Assembly (NCBI GenBank): GCA_019843655.1
Contig: JACDQD010000004.1
Location: 9,796,001 to 9,860,000, forward strand
From: Lethocerus indicus
Lineage: Eukaryota > Arthropoda > Insecta > Hemiptera > Belostomatidae
Length of the DNA stretch: 64,000 bases
Reading direction: 5' to 3'
Below, in pieces: positions 37,101 to 52,100 of this stretch. The notes under the pieces are model-generated. The model was not told the DNA's origin and made no database searches. It saw nothing but the letters and a program-made list of their open reading frames with translations. The first letter of the stretch is position 1. Every line of letters begins with the position of its first letter. The position numbers and the translations under genes were made by a program.

Positions 37101-40100
37101 TGAGTGATAACATAATTGATGTAGTAAATGGAGTGAATAATAATCTAGCATGGCCAATTATTATTTATTATTATTATACATGTTTGATTTTATTAATACC
37201 GCAAGAGAAAACAAAAGTAACCCTCTTCAGAATATTTACTGATTACGATTTGACAGACTGTTAATCCCTAGATCATCGGTGTCCTAAAATATGTACATCT
37301 CATCTGTGACACAAGAACCAACTGGTAAGCTTGTTATATATAAAACTTTCGATTTTTACTTACTCTTGGAGAATCTATAAGTTCAGAGCACTCATTTTAA
37401 TTATTGCCAACTCTTAACCCGGTGGACGCACTTATTGCGGATCCTTTTATCGGAGTTCATACTGTTATAACCGATTTCCAAACAAACGCATTTATTTTAC
37501 GGTTGGAATATTGCCACCATAATAGCCGATATTTCGGTTTGCGGATTGGCTTCCAATAATAATTATTAGGTTCCAGACCGGCGGTTCGGAACGGCACCGT
37601 TGTTCCCGAGGTACGTATGCACCTCGAGTCCACTTATTGTATTGTAATATAATATAGATTGCATAATGACCGGTGGCTTTTTAGGGATTAGCACACCTTC
37701 GGCCTACTTTTACCGGGCATGTTAACATTCATATATTTCCTTTCAATAATTCGAAGCGGCGTTTTCAACCGTGACGCCCATTGTCACGCGGTTTTACAGT
37801 CCGCCTAATAACATCCCTGCGAGAATAAACGTATACCTGGGTTTAGAATTATTAAAGCAAACCGGTTATTCATGACTGGCAGAACAGTTTTATAATCGAT
37901 TGTGGATTAGATTCATAACGCCAGAATTATTTTATTCTGCAACAGGAGATATCATTTAGAATAGCGTGAGAATAATAAAAAATGAGCAGAATACAAAAAT
38001 TGTGTTACACCTGCGTAGCAGGAAATAGTACTATTTTTCCCTTACGTAAATGGGGAGTAGAACTATTTACTCACTATTAACTATTGAGTTTTGAATATTA
38101 AAAAATCATCATCGATATCATATCTTATCTAACGGTTTATATTTAATCGTTTCAGGGAAATCCTTAGGGCTCTTGTCCATGAATTGTTAATTCTAACCCT
38201 GCACTGTACGTTCCGTTCTTTTTTCGGTAGTATTATTAGTAAATCGGGGCCAATTGCCGCCCGGGTCAAGTCAATCTTTACGAATAATTGCTGCGTGCGG
38301 AAAGATCTGCAGACTGAGGGGGGATCTTCTAATGTTTTTAAAGGAGCCAATAAAAATGTACGGCATATTTTCCGCATATAAGTACAGTTGAAATGAATAT
38401 CTGTATTAAGACGCTTGACCACGTTTTCCTTTAAGCCTTCATCTGTTGTCATATCTATTTTAGTTCCATATCAAATCTGTAGATCTATCACGAACATAAT
38501 TTTTCTTCCACAGGCGATTCTAAAAATGTGAGCTCTGCCACTGGCCCGTGGATAGAAAGTGAAAACGGAGCCCGCCAGTTGGGAAACGGCCGGGGTATAT
38601 GAAGAACGACAGATACGGGCGCGGAGAAAGTCCAAAATACGGATCAAGGATGCGTCCACTCTCAAATATATTTTTGCGCAAAAATTGGCGTCAAAACATT
38701 GCTAAACGGACATTCATAACCTATAGCTTTCGGAGATTGAAAGGAAAGTTGGGTATACTTCAGCTCCCTACCCGCCTTCAATACTAATTTCCAGATGCCG
38801 TTGATCATAGAGCATTCCATTTACCAAACTTATAATATTTCATAGGGCGGCAATGTGTTATATTTTTTAAAGTTTTTACTCATTGTTACATTAAAAACAT
38901 TTGTTGGAAGCACCGTAGGAATGAGAATAGAAAAAGAAATAATAACAGTAATAATTTAGGTCACTGTAGATTTCGTGTGTTTCTGTCTCCTCTCGCCGGT
39001 TTGGTTTTTGCTAGACCGGTTTCGGCTGCTCGCCTTCTTCAGTAGCGGTATTAGTCATTTTGGCACGTTTTTTGGGTATCCTCAGTGCACTGTCACTGTC
39101 ACTTGTACTGTGGTGGTTGTCTGTTTGTTGTGTGTACATATATGTCTCTTGTTATTGTGTTTTTGGGGGATGTTGTTTGTCTTATTTGGGTTGGGGGGAG
39201 CATTTTGTTAACCGGTTTGTCGAAACTAATAGTTGCGACCATTTGTGTGATCAAATATATATTTGACCGATAATCCGACAAAGACTTAAGCCGATTAAGA
39301 AAATCCTTCCCAAACCAAATAAGACAAACAACATCCCCCAAAAGCAAACAACATACATGCATAAGTAGTAAGTTCTTCACTAATATACTAATGAACAACT
39401 ACGGAAGACGGTGAAACCGGCCTTGGATAAGACCAAGCAGTGAGTGAAGACAGAAATGAGTGAGGATGATGAAGTCACCTTGAAGTCTAAATGGTTTTCT
39501 GTGCCTATTAAAAAAATAGTCAACGGACTACTTCGTGCATGCCATGAATGATATTTCCCTTTTGGAGTTCACGTTGGCATTGTGGACAAGAATTAATATA
39601 TAACGAATATATTGTTAGGAGCTTTAATCGTGATGTAAAGCCCAAGATGAAAATTTAATATTTCCATTACTAATTTATATCTATAAAACTGAGCAAATAG
39701 GATTAGTTTCATTGTGTCCAGCTAGTGGCCAGGGATACATAGAAAAACAGAAGAATCATGACGGAATTACACAACGTTTTCGCAATAACCCGAAAGAAGA
39801 AGTTCACAAGAAAGTAACAGCACGAAATTGCGGCACTAGGGAATGGGATCGTCTGGTTAAAAAAGTGAGTGACGCGAAAAAATGCATTTCTCATTATACT
39901 GTTTACCAAGAATGGAAATCTTCATAATTGTCAAGCGAGTTGGCGGCAGTTATACATGTCCTGACGTTCACGGTTTTTTATTGGTTGATTGAAGTTAAGT
40001 CATGAAAAGTTCAGGACTAAGTTCAATTTAGACTTCATTTAACTTCTTTTGATTTTTCTGGATGTTTGGGAAACTGAGAGAGGAAGGAACGCAAAAGAAT

Positions 40101-43100
40101 TGTGCGTACAATATGCTCAAGATATATTTATCTAAGTTTAAGTAAATAATAAATAGAAATATACTAAAATCTTCAATAAACCTCCAGATCTATCTAAAGG
40201 ATATCATGGCTCATAATTTTTTCATGTGCGGTCGTTCAATTGCCCTTATGCCCTGACCGACCAACACAGATGGTAAGGAATTGGACGCATTTGCAGTACA
40301 CATCACCATGTTAGTTGTGTAAAGTGCATAAATAAAGTATTAAGTAATGAGAGGTGAAGTGTAATTATTCTTATCTGTGTAATCTGACCTGAATAATGAA
40401 AATCGTAGCCCTTGGCTCGAACTTTTCTGCCATCCGCGCATTCCTCAGTCAGTATCAATTATTCATACTCGATCAGCAAAGAATCAAAATGTTCTATTCA
40501 ATTATAATTTTTTTGGTCTATTCTTCGCGTCTATAATTTGTCTATAGAAAAAAGAAGGAAGGGTACTTTCGGGCTTAAATGGTCCCGTATTTCTATCACA
40601 CTGTTATTACCCCAGACTTGTATCGCGTTTCTTTCCATCTTTTCTGGTGAAAACTGTGCGGTTTAACTTCAACTACGAACAACCACAGAGCTCATAGAGT
40701 CTGGCAACGACTGAATACTGTTTCATTGCTGGATAGTGAGCGGAATACTCTTCGCTCTTTCCCGAAGTGCTGTATCAACAGGGGACTGTTTGAGCGCGGC
40801 CTTATCTCCAGGACGAAAAAAGAATCTCGAGAAAAAGGCGCGTTAGCGAAATTTGCGGAAATTCCCCCCACCTTAGAAAGCCCCCGGACTATTGACGCCT
40901 GCCAAATAATTTCCTCCTCGGACACCTGCCTACGACACGGTTCGTGCCGAGTGCGAGGATTTTCAAGTGACTCGCAGGAATTCCCAGTCGGAATGTGAAC
41001 AAACATATGTTTAGAATTCATTATACAAGGAAAATACGCGCGTAAAATAAAAATGCGTCGTCCATCACTTCTCTAAGAAAATTGCATTTAGGATTTGTTT
41101 TTTTATTTTACCGATCTGCGGGACCGAAAACAAAAATACGGCCACCATAAAACAGATATTTTACTCCCGGCAAGGTATACAGATAAATGCATGTTCTGGA
41201 AATCAAGTATGGCCTAAAATGTACAAAATTTACAATGGACAATTCTTTGTATTAAATACGATTGGAAACTAAGAATTGAGCTAAAATCCCAATTCTGCCC
41301 ATTTCCATCATCAGTAAAACCTCCTCCTTTGAACCAAAAGACCTGAGCTTAATAACGCAGCCTGAAATTATAAAAAATTTTATTGCCTACGGTTTCGCGA
41401 AGGGTCTATGAGGATGTATTCGACAGATGTACACAAACAACTTTAGGGTATGGGACGCAGTCAGAAGAACAAACACCCTGACCTTGTCTATAATGGGACC
41501 CAGTGAAAGTCAAACCTGTTTAAATAAAAAGAAAACATACGCTAAATAAAAGCATTTATATTCATTCCAATTGTTATATTAGGGATACAAAATACAGTTT
41601 CCTACTGCTTGGATAACTAGGGTATGGTCCGGAAACGATTTATAGTTATAAATTATAAAACCAACCGTTCATCTCTGTATTTATAATATAGAATTAAATT
41701 CGTTTAGCAAACTAGAAAATTGAGCCTACACGAACTAATGTCAAATGGACCACTCACATCCGAACTCCAAAACCTTCCTTAATGAATAATTTCGGATACT
41801 GCTTCAACTAATACAACAACAAGTAAAATACCATGGATAGAGAAGACGAACTACATAAATGGAGTTTGCTAACGCATCTAAAAACGTAAACTTTGTTTAC
41901 TCAACAACGAATTTTAAAAGTAATGATCTAAAAATTCAATAAAACATTTGAATGTATGGAATAATTAGAGCCGATTAAGTATAAGGGTATACATCCGGTT
42001 CGGTTTTGAAATAGCGTAGTCCTTCCGATCATCCGAGGACTTGGAATGAGAGTGATTATTTATTAAACAGACAGCTAAACGCGATGAGAGCCTGTCGCAA
42101 TATCGGATAAACAGGAAATCTTAAAAAGTGCAAAGTAGGAAAAATGTCCGCGGCCACAGGTCTTTCGACGCACCTACAGCCCAGAATATTTTCTAAGAAC
42201 TCAAAAAATTAAACTCTACAATTTAAATATTTTTTTAATCGCAAACTGAATTTCTTTAAAATGTTTGTACGCTGTCGAGGTAGATAATAGAATTAAATAC
42301 ATTTGTTATTCGGGATATATCAATAATTCGGGACTCATCAATAGAACGAACCTGGTACAAAATGTTATTCTCATGTTATTATCATATATCTAAGATAAGT
42401 TGATTTAAATTATAACACGAATAATATCAGAGACTTTAAAACCAAACGTGTCTAGTTGTGCTAAGCTCGGTACCTATCAGAAAACTAAATGATTTCAGTT
42501 TTCGAAATTCAAAAGTTCATTAAAATATGGAAACAAATTTTATTTGACCCGCAATGTACTACTTCTTATTTTAGTGTCTTCTTACCTGATTCCTATTAGA
42601 ATGTAACGTGAAAACGAAACAAATTTTTACGGTTCTCTCAAATCTGGTCTTGAACCATGGATATTTAGCGCATTTAAAATAGCCGAATTTAATTTAAATG
42701 GGCCAAGAAATAATTTTACATGGCAGAAAATGACTTAATTACAGTTAGATGGTTATTATTTGTGCTGACTGAAAAATTCCTGGGGCATTTAATTTTATAA
42801 TGTTTAAAGTCCACATGATAACTGAATTTTGATTTACTAGTATTTGGTACTTATTCCAACAAAATTATCTCCACGATATCTATTGAGCTCCTGCTATCTA
42901 GGCATTTAGTGGTGCCTACGTCGTGAAGAATCACGTCTCACGAGTTACGTACAATCACTTATTTAGGGAAGGAATGTACGAACTATAAACACGGATAGAA
43001 TATTATCGAATCAAAACCGTTAAGTCAATTACGACCGGGCTCCAGGACGATACAGTAAAATGTTCTTCGGGCGCAACCAAGTAAAAACATTTACGAAGTT

Positions 43101-46100
43101 GAATTTCTCTGACTTCGGTGAAAGTCAAAAACGGAACTTTCACACTCTAAACCTCAAATAAATAAATCTTTAATGGGCCGGAGTTTATTAAAACCAAAAT
43201 GAGTACATTTCCTAGATTTCCTAACGAACGAACGAACGAATCATTTAAAGTAAAATTGTTCCAGTACATGGTCCATTAATCCACGGGATTTTTTCCTTCA
43301 TAGTCGCGACAACCGGAGAATCGTTCGATTTTTGCTGGCTTTCATACGTACAAGCGGTTTTTATTATTTAGCTCGAGTTCATTTTTGTGACTCTATCGAA
43401 CCGTGTTCACCGCACGCGACGCTTCGTACCGATGAACCTTATCATCACGAATCTTTCGTTATGCATGTGGTCATTAGATCTTTAAGTAGATTACAAAACA
43501 TTCCTATTTCCAATCCTTAATTCTCAATCGAAAATGAAAAACGGGATACTCCTTCATATTTTAATTCGCTATTAAGCCGTATTTTATTTACATCGCGTAA
43601 CTATTACGCACGACCAAGAAACAATTGGAATTCATATATCTGCGTCAACCGTAAGGAAGAAAAACGCGGACAGGGGAATTAAAGTAACAACCGGGTCATT
43701 AGGAAATGTATAATACGAGATAAATGTAAAAGTGACGTCAGACTATAAATTCATAGAATCTTGACGTGATAGCGTACTGATGATGATTAATGATTGCTAT
43801 GAATCAAATAAAAGAGGAAAAAATAACAAGCTCATTAACATTAGCATTGACAGTATCGTAGATACAAAATGGGCTTGTCGTTTATTACACTTTTTCTTGA
43901 ATCCTGAAGTAGAACGTTGAGCGGGCCTTCATTTGAAAACTTCCGGGCCAACGCCATTTTTCCTAGTGAATCTAACCGGGACCTTCATCTGAAGGGAATA
44001 GACATGAGTCAGATGAGAGCACTCAGATATCGCGTATGTATTAACTTATAAATTAAATAACCGTTCCATGTAATAATGTTATACTGAAAGCCATTTATTA
44101 TTCACTAAAGCTCGAAGATTCGCCAATTGGCTTGCTCATGTTCAATCTTAAAACTATTTTACACATTATTTCCGTCACCTAAGTAAACATCCTTGTAGAC
44201 ATAAGGCGATATTTCGCGTACATTCGCACTTGTCTGTTTTTGCAATCTTCAACTAGTTTGCGGAGAGTACGCATATTGTGTAAATTTATTCAAGAAGCGA
44301 TTTCATAGGGAATATGCGTGTCAAGAATCGGTTTGATTTGTTGTTAAATCTGGAGAACCTATTATTGTAAACCTCCTCAAAGCGAGAATTGTACAATAAC
44401 TCAACCTTGTAAATGGAAAAGATTTAAATTTGAAATTTGTATTTCGTTGTTTTTGACCGTGATATACCAAAATAACAATAATGACGCAGGTCAATAAGTT
44501 GCTGAAACGTTTCCTAATTGAATTCCCCTTTCGATGTTTACGATTATCGCCGTCCAGTCGACAGGTTTATCGAAGTTTATATTTTATAATCCATTTTACT
44601 ATCCAGAATGTCGCAGACTTATACTATATCGGGAACTACTTACAGTAAAAGCAGTTTTACTTACGCAATAGAATTTTTATGTCCCTAATATTATCACTCA
44701 AATAAAATAAGGTAAAGAGTTTATAAAATCGTAGATCCTCCGCATTAATATCCCGAACAACCGTAACACAGCGCACACACGTTGGAACACTTGCGTTTCC
44801 AATATATCGGAGTGAAATTAGGCAAGATAATTAGTGGAATAAACTGAAGACAAACACACTACTACTACGATATTTAATCCTTCCTTCCTTGTTTAATTGT
44901 TGTTTTTTACATTGTAAAAGTTACACAGGAATAGTTTGAAATATATTTTAACAGTACCTAAATATTTCTGCATAACTGCATTTAAATAACAGCATTTAAT
45001 TATGGCTTTAAACAGTCTTCAAAGAGAGCCATTTTGATTGACTCACTTGTTGACAAAAACTTTTCCTTCTTTTCCTTGCGATTTTTGCAAATATCTGGCA
45101 GGGGCCATATACATGGCTTGAAGTGGTCGCAACTTCCTGTTAACGTCTTGAATATTAAACGCTTTAACGTGTTACAACGTTCCAGGACTAGACATTTCGA
45201 CGGATCGCGAGGGGAGGGGGAAAAGCGTCACCAATAGAATTAAATTACCGAAGGAATAACGTTTCGAGGCCGTTGAAAGTGTCGAAAGAACGCAACGAAA
45301 TTGGAACTTTCCGGGGGGCTTGAGGGAGGGGTGGGAGTTGCTCACAAGGACGCTCTTATGTCCCAAATTTGACACAGACGGATTGGCGGATAACGGAATA
45401 AATAGATAAGTGAAAACAAGTGGAAAACAAATGGAGACAGAGTGAGATAGATGGGGGCCTTCCCCACCCGGAGGGTCGGTTAGGCGATGGCCGGGGGAAG
45501 GGGGTTTAGAGACAGAAGAGAGAGCTATTGAGGACACACTTATGTGTGTGTGTCAGTGTGCCAAGTGTAAGAACAACACTCTATTACGCAACCACCCTCC
45601 GGTGGTGCCATACACAACGGCTTGCATATTACATATAAAGAAACGCACCCATCGTACTACTAAGTTATGTAAACTCTACCTACCCAACTTCCTATTCATG
45701 TAGCGACAGTTAGGACACTACCAGAATTACTAAAACGTTTAAAATGTCATTAAAAATTGGATGAAATTAATTATTCTATAGTTGAAAGTAAATATCAAAG
45801 CGTTACGCCATTGAAAAATGCGCGACATAACACTATTTTAGTTTCAGTATTTACATTTAACAATGCTGCGACATTGACACACTTGTCTGGGAGAACGTTT
45901 TTGGAACAGACAGCAAGACATGCAAATCCAATAGAATATTCAAATTTAAAAAACGCCCAATCCCAAAAAATCGATCAAAATAGTATGCCATTGAAAATGG
46001 ATAGCAGCGACCTGCTTAACGACACATCGCATTTACTTTTTGTCCGCGAATAGGCCAGTGTTTTAAAATTGTGTGCAAACAAATCGCCATTATTACACCT

Positions 46101-49100
46101 ACAACATCGAGTTATTGCATTAACGACGGTCGCCATAATGATATATTTTAGGGTCGTGGCTTTATCAGACAAAAGCAACCAAGTCGTTCACATTGAGTGA
46201 ACGCCTAAATTCACTACAAATTACATCATCAAAAAACTTCAAATGAAGCGCTTTAAATGAAAATTATTAGTATCTATTTCAGACCGACAGTGACCTTTGC
46301 GTTATGTAACCGGCAAACAAGTGTATTTATAAGGCAAACGGAGCTATCGTTCTCTTGGATTTGGGGTCTACAAAAGATCTCTGCGCCCAGAAGACAAAGC
46401 CGCTTCGGATAAGTTGCCTGGTTTTTTTATTTTAATAAAAATACTATTAAGGTCCTGAATTCGATAGAAATCTTATTTGTCACAGGCCAAGTTTTCCTTC
46501 TCTCAAAAAAACATCAACCCCATCATTCTGGAAGGTGAATGATATGCTTAGAAAACATAAACACTTAAAAAATGCATTTCTTATATCAGGGTACGTGGGC
46601 GCAATATATAATTTTTAAAAATCCTCTTCCTTTTCTGGTCTATTTTTATGTTGTCTGTTTCTGTATTCGTCAGATCCGTTTAAAGTTAATAAATTTAACC
46701 AGCCAAGAGACTCTATTAACATCTGTCGCAACTGTATTCCATTTTCTGGTTATGAAATTTATTACATCCATTTACATTCAAATAACAGTCGGGGTTAGGC
46801 GGTTGGTCGGAACGCCGGCCTGGTGAATTTTTCGAAATGAAATTACTAATACCATTGAAGTTTTTTCAAATTTTATGAACCTCATTTATTGCCCATTGCT
46901 ACAACAGATTAAGAACCAAAACTTCTAACTATAAAAACAACATCCTCTCAAGGAAGCCAGTGCTAAACTGTTCTACACGAAGTTCCATTATAGGTATTTC
47001 GGTGTTTCTTGTTATTGGAATTATTCAAGTAATTCCGTATTGAATTGATATTATATTTTGTTTGCAATCCGTCGTCGGTTTCCCTCTTCTTCGCAGACTG
47101 AGAACTTTTGAGTGATTTTGAAACAGTCTAAACGCTCGACTTTAAAGGGAGTCGATAGTACTATAAAGTGAGTACAACGTTTATAAAAGTTTATAGACGA
47201 GATGAGTCAGAAGAGTCCATTGTTTCTTCTTAAATCTGGCCAGGCAATTAGGGTTTACCAACAGAGATACCGGGTAAAACCGAACGGTTTTCTTAGAAAC
47301 GCTTTGTAGAAAGGAACAGAGCCGCTGGAACCGTGACCGAATTTCATAACCGCAATACCGTGTCCTACGCGTATTCAACTGATTGAGGGGATAGGAACCG
47401 AGCATCGAATGATTCATAGATAAATTTCACGACTTCTCAGAAGGTAAAATATCCTTCTGTAAATGTCTGTGAGTCAATATCCACAAAGTAAATGCCCGCT
47501 ACGTTCTCACAATATCCTCGCAAATTCGTAATTTTGAGCACTCAGAATTTCAGGGATTATAAAATTCCATCTCAATATCATGTATAACTTTGAATATCTC
47601 AACTATGAGGCATCATAATTAAAACGACTGTATTAAATGAGGTGCTAATAATCCAATATCCTGCTCACATAGTTCGATTGTACCACACATATTGCAGAAC
47701 CGGAGTTTGTCATCTGGTTTGATTTCTTGTTGGACAAAATAGAAAGAAGAATCTGGAGGGTAGAGTATCCGATCCTAGTGCGCGAACGTCCTCCATAATT
47801 CCACAGGTATACGCAATTCCAGAGCCATTGGGTGACCCAAATGGAACAGCTGTTCTACCTGAATACTTTCTGCACCCTACGAATAGACTAGTTAGAACTT
47901 ATAAAATACCGGATTATTATAAAAAAAAACAGGCAAGAATTTTGTAACACGTACTTCAGTCCCTTGTCTGGTTGGCATCCTTTTAAATTTTACCTCAGTT
48001 TACAGCGAAACTGTAAATAATAGATATAATAGAATAACTGTAACTAATACATTTTTTGGTAATTCGATTTCTTTTCACGTCACCGCCAACCCACGGATAA
48101 AAGATTAGATTTTCAGTCTGACTCATAGTTTAGGGCGCACGTTGTGAACGACTCAAGTTAGCCTGCATGCCCGTATCAAAAAATACTTCCTACCGTGTTA
48201 TTGAGCTCCAATCGATACATCGGCCAAACGTCCCAATAACACGCATATAAATTCACGTACAAGAGTACAAATTCATGTGTATGTCACATTCCATAGATAT
48301 TTGCATGTAGCGACATGGATAGCGAAGACGGACTTTACCTTCACCTGACAAAATCCGCTAATCAACGTATCCCATTACATTACAGTTTATATTATGTTAC
48401 TATACCTACATAAAGTATGTCCATTAATTATCCTCAGTGGTTACGTTATATTTGGCATTTTAATATACTTTCAATAACGAGAAGATTATATATTAAGTAA
48501 ATATGGCAAAACATTGGCAAAACTAACAACGTCGCAACAATCACTAAATTAGGTGTTAATGATTTCATCGTACAAAGCGAGTACAAACTTTGTCATATAT
48601 TTTTTAAATTTTTACTTTTTTAAAACAATAAGGGCCTGATTAAGTTTCGAAGCATTCCATAGGTCCACCTTTCCAAAATTGGCCTTCCTTGCCCAGTGTC
48701 GTTTTATTTAAGGTCAAAACATAACGAAGGTTTTCAGGAAATGAAAGCCACAAGAATAAGATAAAAATCTCAATGAGAGAAAAAGTAAGTAATTGAATGT
48801 AATTCTCGCATCACGAACAATGGATCCCGCAAAGACGAGTGTTGTATTACAAACAAAAGTCGAGATAAATGGGAATAAATATTGTTACGCGAAAATACTT
48901 GTCCTGATGCACTTATCTGTCGCATAACTCAGTTATAGAAAATGGTGATGGGCGCTACTAATAACCGGGAGCCTGGGTCTATAATCAGGAAAGAGGACCG
49001 GAAAATAAGATACAAAAACTAATTGATGAGAATGAGAAAGTGACAATAATGCTAAAGGACGAGGGGAGACCAAAGAGGAAGACGATTTAGCAATCCTCGG

Positions 49101-52100
49101 CAGTTATTTTCGGTTTCGCAACGGCGTCAAACGGTCGAAACAATAAACATATCCCCTGTTGCAAAACTACGCCTTGACTAGTGCCGCCGGTTGCCACTGT
49201 TGGCTGGCCACGGCCGTCTAATGCTACATAAAAATTCGCATAACATAATTTCGTTACTTTACAAGACTGGTTTCAAAAGGGCGAATTATACAAACAACAG
49301 ACGAATTGTAGCGATAAGTAAAAAATGAAACTAAGGAGCAATAAGTACATCGAAATATAAAAATTTAAATTCCTTACTAGAAACTGATCCTATATTAAGG
49401 CTACTCCATATAAAATTACATTAATCTTACATTACAATATTTCCTCCAACTCAGATCGATGTGATTTATTACTGATATATAAAATCATCAATGTTATGCT
49501 CGAAATAACTGACCATATGTTATCATAAATATCAATTTTACGCCGGCGCGCTTGTAAAATTACACACACAAACAGTATACATTTTAACTAAAAATGTGAG
49601 AATATTTATTTTATTTTGAACAACTTAAACTTCCTTTAAAGACGCAAGAAGTATTTTTAAACACCATGCCCTATTCGTAAACTAAACATAACTCTAGAAA
49701 ACACTAGAAACGAACGTTCTACATCAAAATTCTCCTCAAAATAAATATTTAACAATAAAACGTAATAATTCGAATATTGATTGAAAATACATTACTAGAA
49801 GCGATAGAAAACAGTGAGAAAGGAGAAAAATAAATAAGAATCCTGCAGGTGAGGTGACATAGTTTTTGATGGTTGTCTACGGTAAAAAATATTATAAAGG
49901 TAAAAGGACACCAATTAATGTGTCGTTAGTCCAACAGCTGCATGTGTATGTAAAAACCCCACAAAGATTATGAAGGTGAACTCCAAGATAAGTGGGTCAT
50001 AAAACGTAGACTATTACACATTAAATGTTAATTTAAAAGTAACCTCACCGACTTAGGTTTCGTCAGGATATTACATATCTCTCCGGCCATTCTGATTACG
50101 AAACAACGGCCGTAACTTCCCTTACAAGCGTTTCAAAGGGATATTTACGTCCCATATAATAATCAGTGCTTCACATAGATAATTCATTATTGTAAAATAG
50201 GGAAACTAACAATAAGAAAAGCATTATTTTATGTTTGATTGTTGTTTGATTTTTCGTGTTTGATTGGCGCTGCCCAACAACTCCACCATCCTTTCACAGC
50301 CTGTCATAACCAATTTCACCATAAGAATCAGGATAGTTGAGTGTAAGTTAAAGTCTCAGTTCAAACGAGTTTTATCTCACATTAGGAGTAAGCTTATTCT
50401 ATGAAATAAGTTTTCTATTGAATTACATACGTATAGATTACATATTAGTTGGAGTCTAGCTAATAAAATGTCCTTACTAAATAATCTACTACTAGGAAAT
50501 CACGTGGACATTTCCTCTTAAGGAGCGCTCGGGATTTTCAGGATCGTGCGGTTAGAAACAAAAGAAGCAGAGCATTAAACAGGAGACGAAAATTGTCACG
50601 TAGGATTTTGCAAGACCTATACCTAAGTCATAACTTACACATTTCGAAATAAAACTCGACGTATGCGTTACGTTTTGGAAACGATTTAATCCAGAGTTCT
50701 GTAACAGCCGGGGCCAGTGAATCATCGTCGCCGAGTTACAAAATCTTCGCCTCCTCCCCCCCTCCGATTGGCGTACCTGTTTGAGATGCTACACGTGTAG
50801 GGGTCGGCTGCCTAAGGACACAACTGGTTTTTCTAATCCACGCACCACTGCCCAGGCCATCATTACTGCCGGCCACCGTCCCAAAACCCCACTCCGTCTA
50901 GGAACCATCGTCTTCCCGAAACCTAGCCTCCTCACTCAAATCCTAGCCAGTCATGTCACTTTGAGCGACTTTAAGTTATTGTATTTGAAAATTATATGTT
51001 CAGGAAGAACCCTTGCAACGCTAGTTTTTCTTTGTTTGTTCTCTTATGGGTGGAATGTGTGAAAGTTTTGCTGTCAATACTACCTGCCGGCTTGGTCTTT
51101 AACCTTAAATTCTGAATTTGATATACCTGTTTTGTGGTCTGCGAGGGGTTGGAATACTGTTGGTTCGTGATGTTTCTGTCTCCTCTCGCTGGTTTGGTCC
51201 CTTGCTAGACCGGTCAGTGACTAACAGCGCTACTGAAGATGGCGAGCAGCCGAACCGGTCTAGCAAAAGACCAAACCAGCGAGAGGAGACAGAAACATCA
51301 CGAACTTACATTAAATTCTGAACTTATTTATTCCTCGTCATCGGCGTATTATTGCCATCGGTTTATCACCCGAGAATATTCGTTGGGAATATTTTCCTCG
51401 TTTCCAAATCGCTGTCTGTCCCGCCGCGAGGAGGCTATCGATTTGACTTCCGACGGCGGGAGTAACCTTAATCTACTTGTCCAGAGATAACCTCTTGGAG
51501 TCCCGCAGCACGAGATTCCATTCTTCCAATCCTACGCATGCGCCCTGCAGGCTGCGCCTTTGCAGATGAGCATTCAGCGAACTGTGTATCACTAGGAACG
51601 ACAAGCTCAAGCGCCACTCCGCTGATGGATGGCTTCAACGTCGAGGTGCATTTTGGACTCTTCGAAGAATGTCAAAGCTGCATTGAGATGTTTGTCTTAT
51701 ACTAACAGACGGTATAAATTAAAAATTAATTTATTAATTTTTCAATTTTTCGGGGTTGTACTAGCATTCTATATTAATATTTCGTAGTGTTCTCGCCTTT
51801 TCTAAATTTATTACTGCGTTAAAGTAAATTCCCTAACAAATCATAAATATATGATATTGTTTCAAGGCGGACAACAGAGCTGTAATTTTGAGACACGTTA
51901 GAACGGCTAACGTTTTAACGTTACAAAATTATGTCTTAAACGTGTCAATGAAAACGTACTCTAATTAAGTGTATCGGGGAAATCCCTCCACCAATCGTGT
52001 TATGGTCAATTTTTCATGGACAGGCTAAATTATTAAGGAAATACTTGAATATATAAAGGTCCCGAGTGTTGGCAAACGAGGTCAATCGCGAAGCCTAGAG

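Larger units (their letters stand above)
38963..39465. mobile_element. Foldback element bounded by inverted hammerhead copies C and E
   Basis: Left (minus) and right (plus) ends carry the same hammerhead-plus-tail sequence in opposite orientation. Inside, 39160-39196 and 39309-39345 are near-perfect inverted repeats. No transposase or reverse transcriptase is encoded; the long open frames in it are a by-product of the repeats. The most likely explanation is a non-autonomous Penelope-like or retrozyme-like element inserted in inverted fashion. Confidence 0.55.

Noticed and set aside
39060..39398. Several long overlapping frames on both strands
   Set aside because: They are produced by the inverted repeats of the foldback element; Cys/Val-rich runs come from GT-rich DNA.
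40692..41021. Overlapping 109-codon minus and 90-codon plus frames
   Set aside because: Neither translation resembles a known protein; mentioned only as a possible non-coding element.
45172..45537. 121-codon minus-strand frame
   Set aside because: No recognisable domain; it falls in a GC-richer patch where long frames arise by chance.
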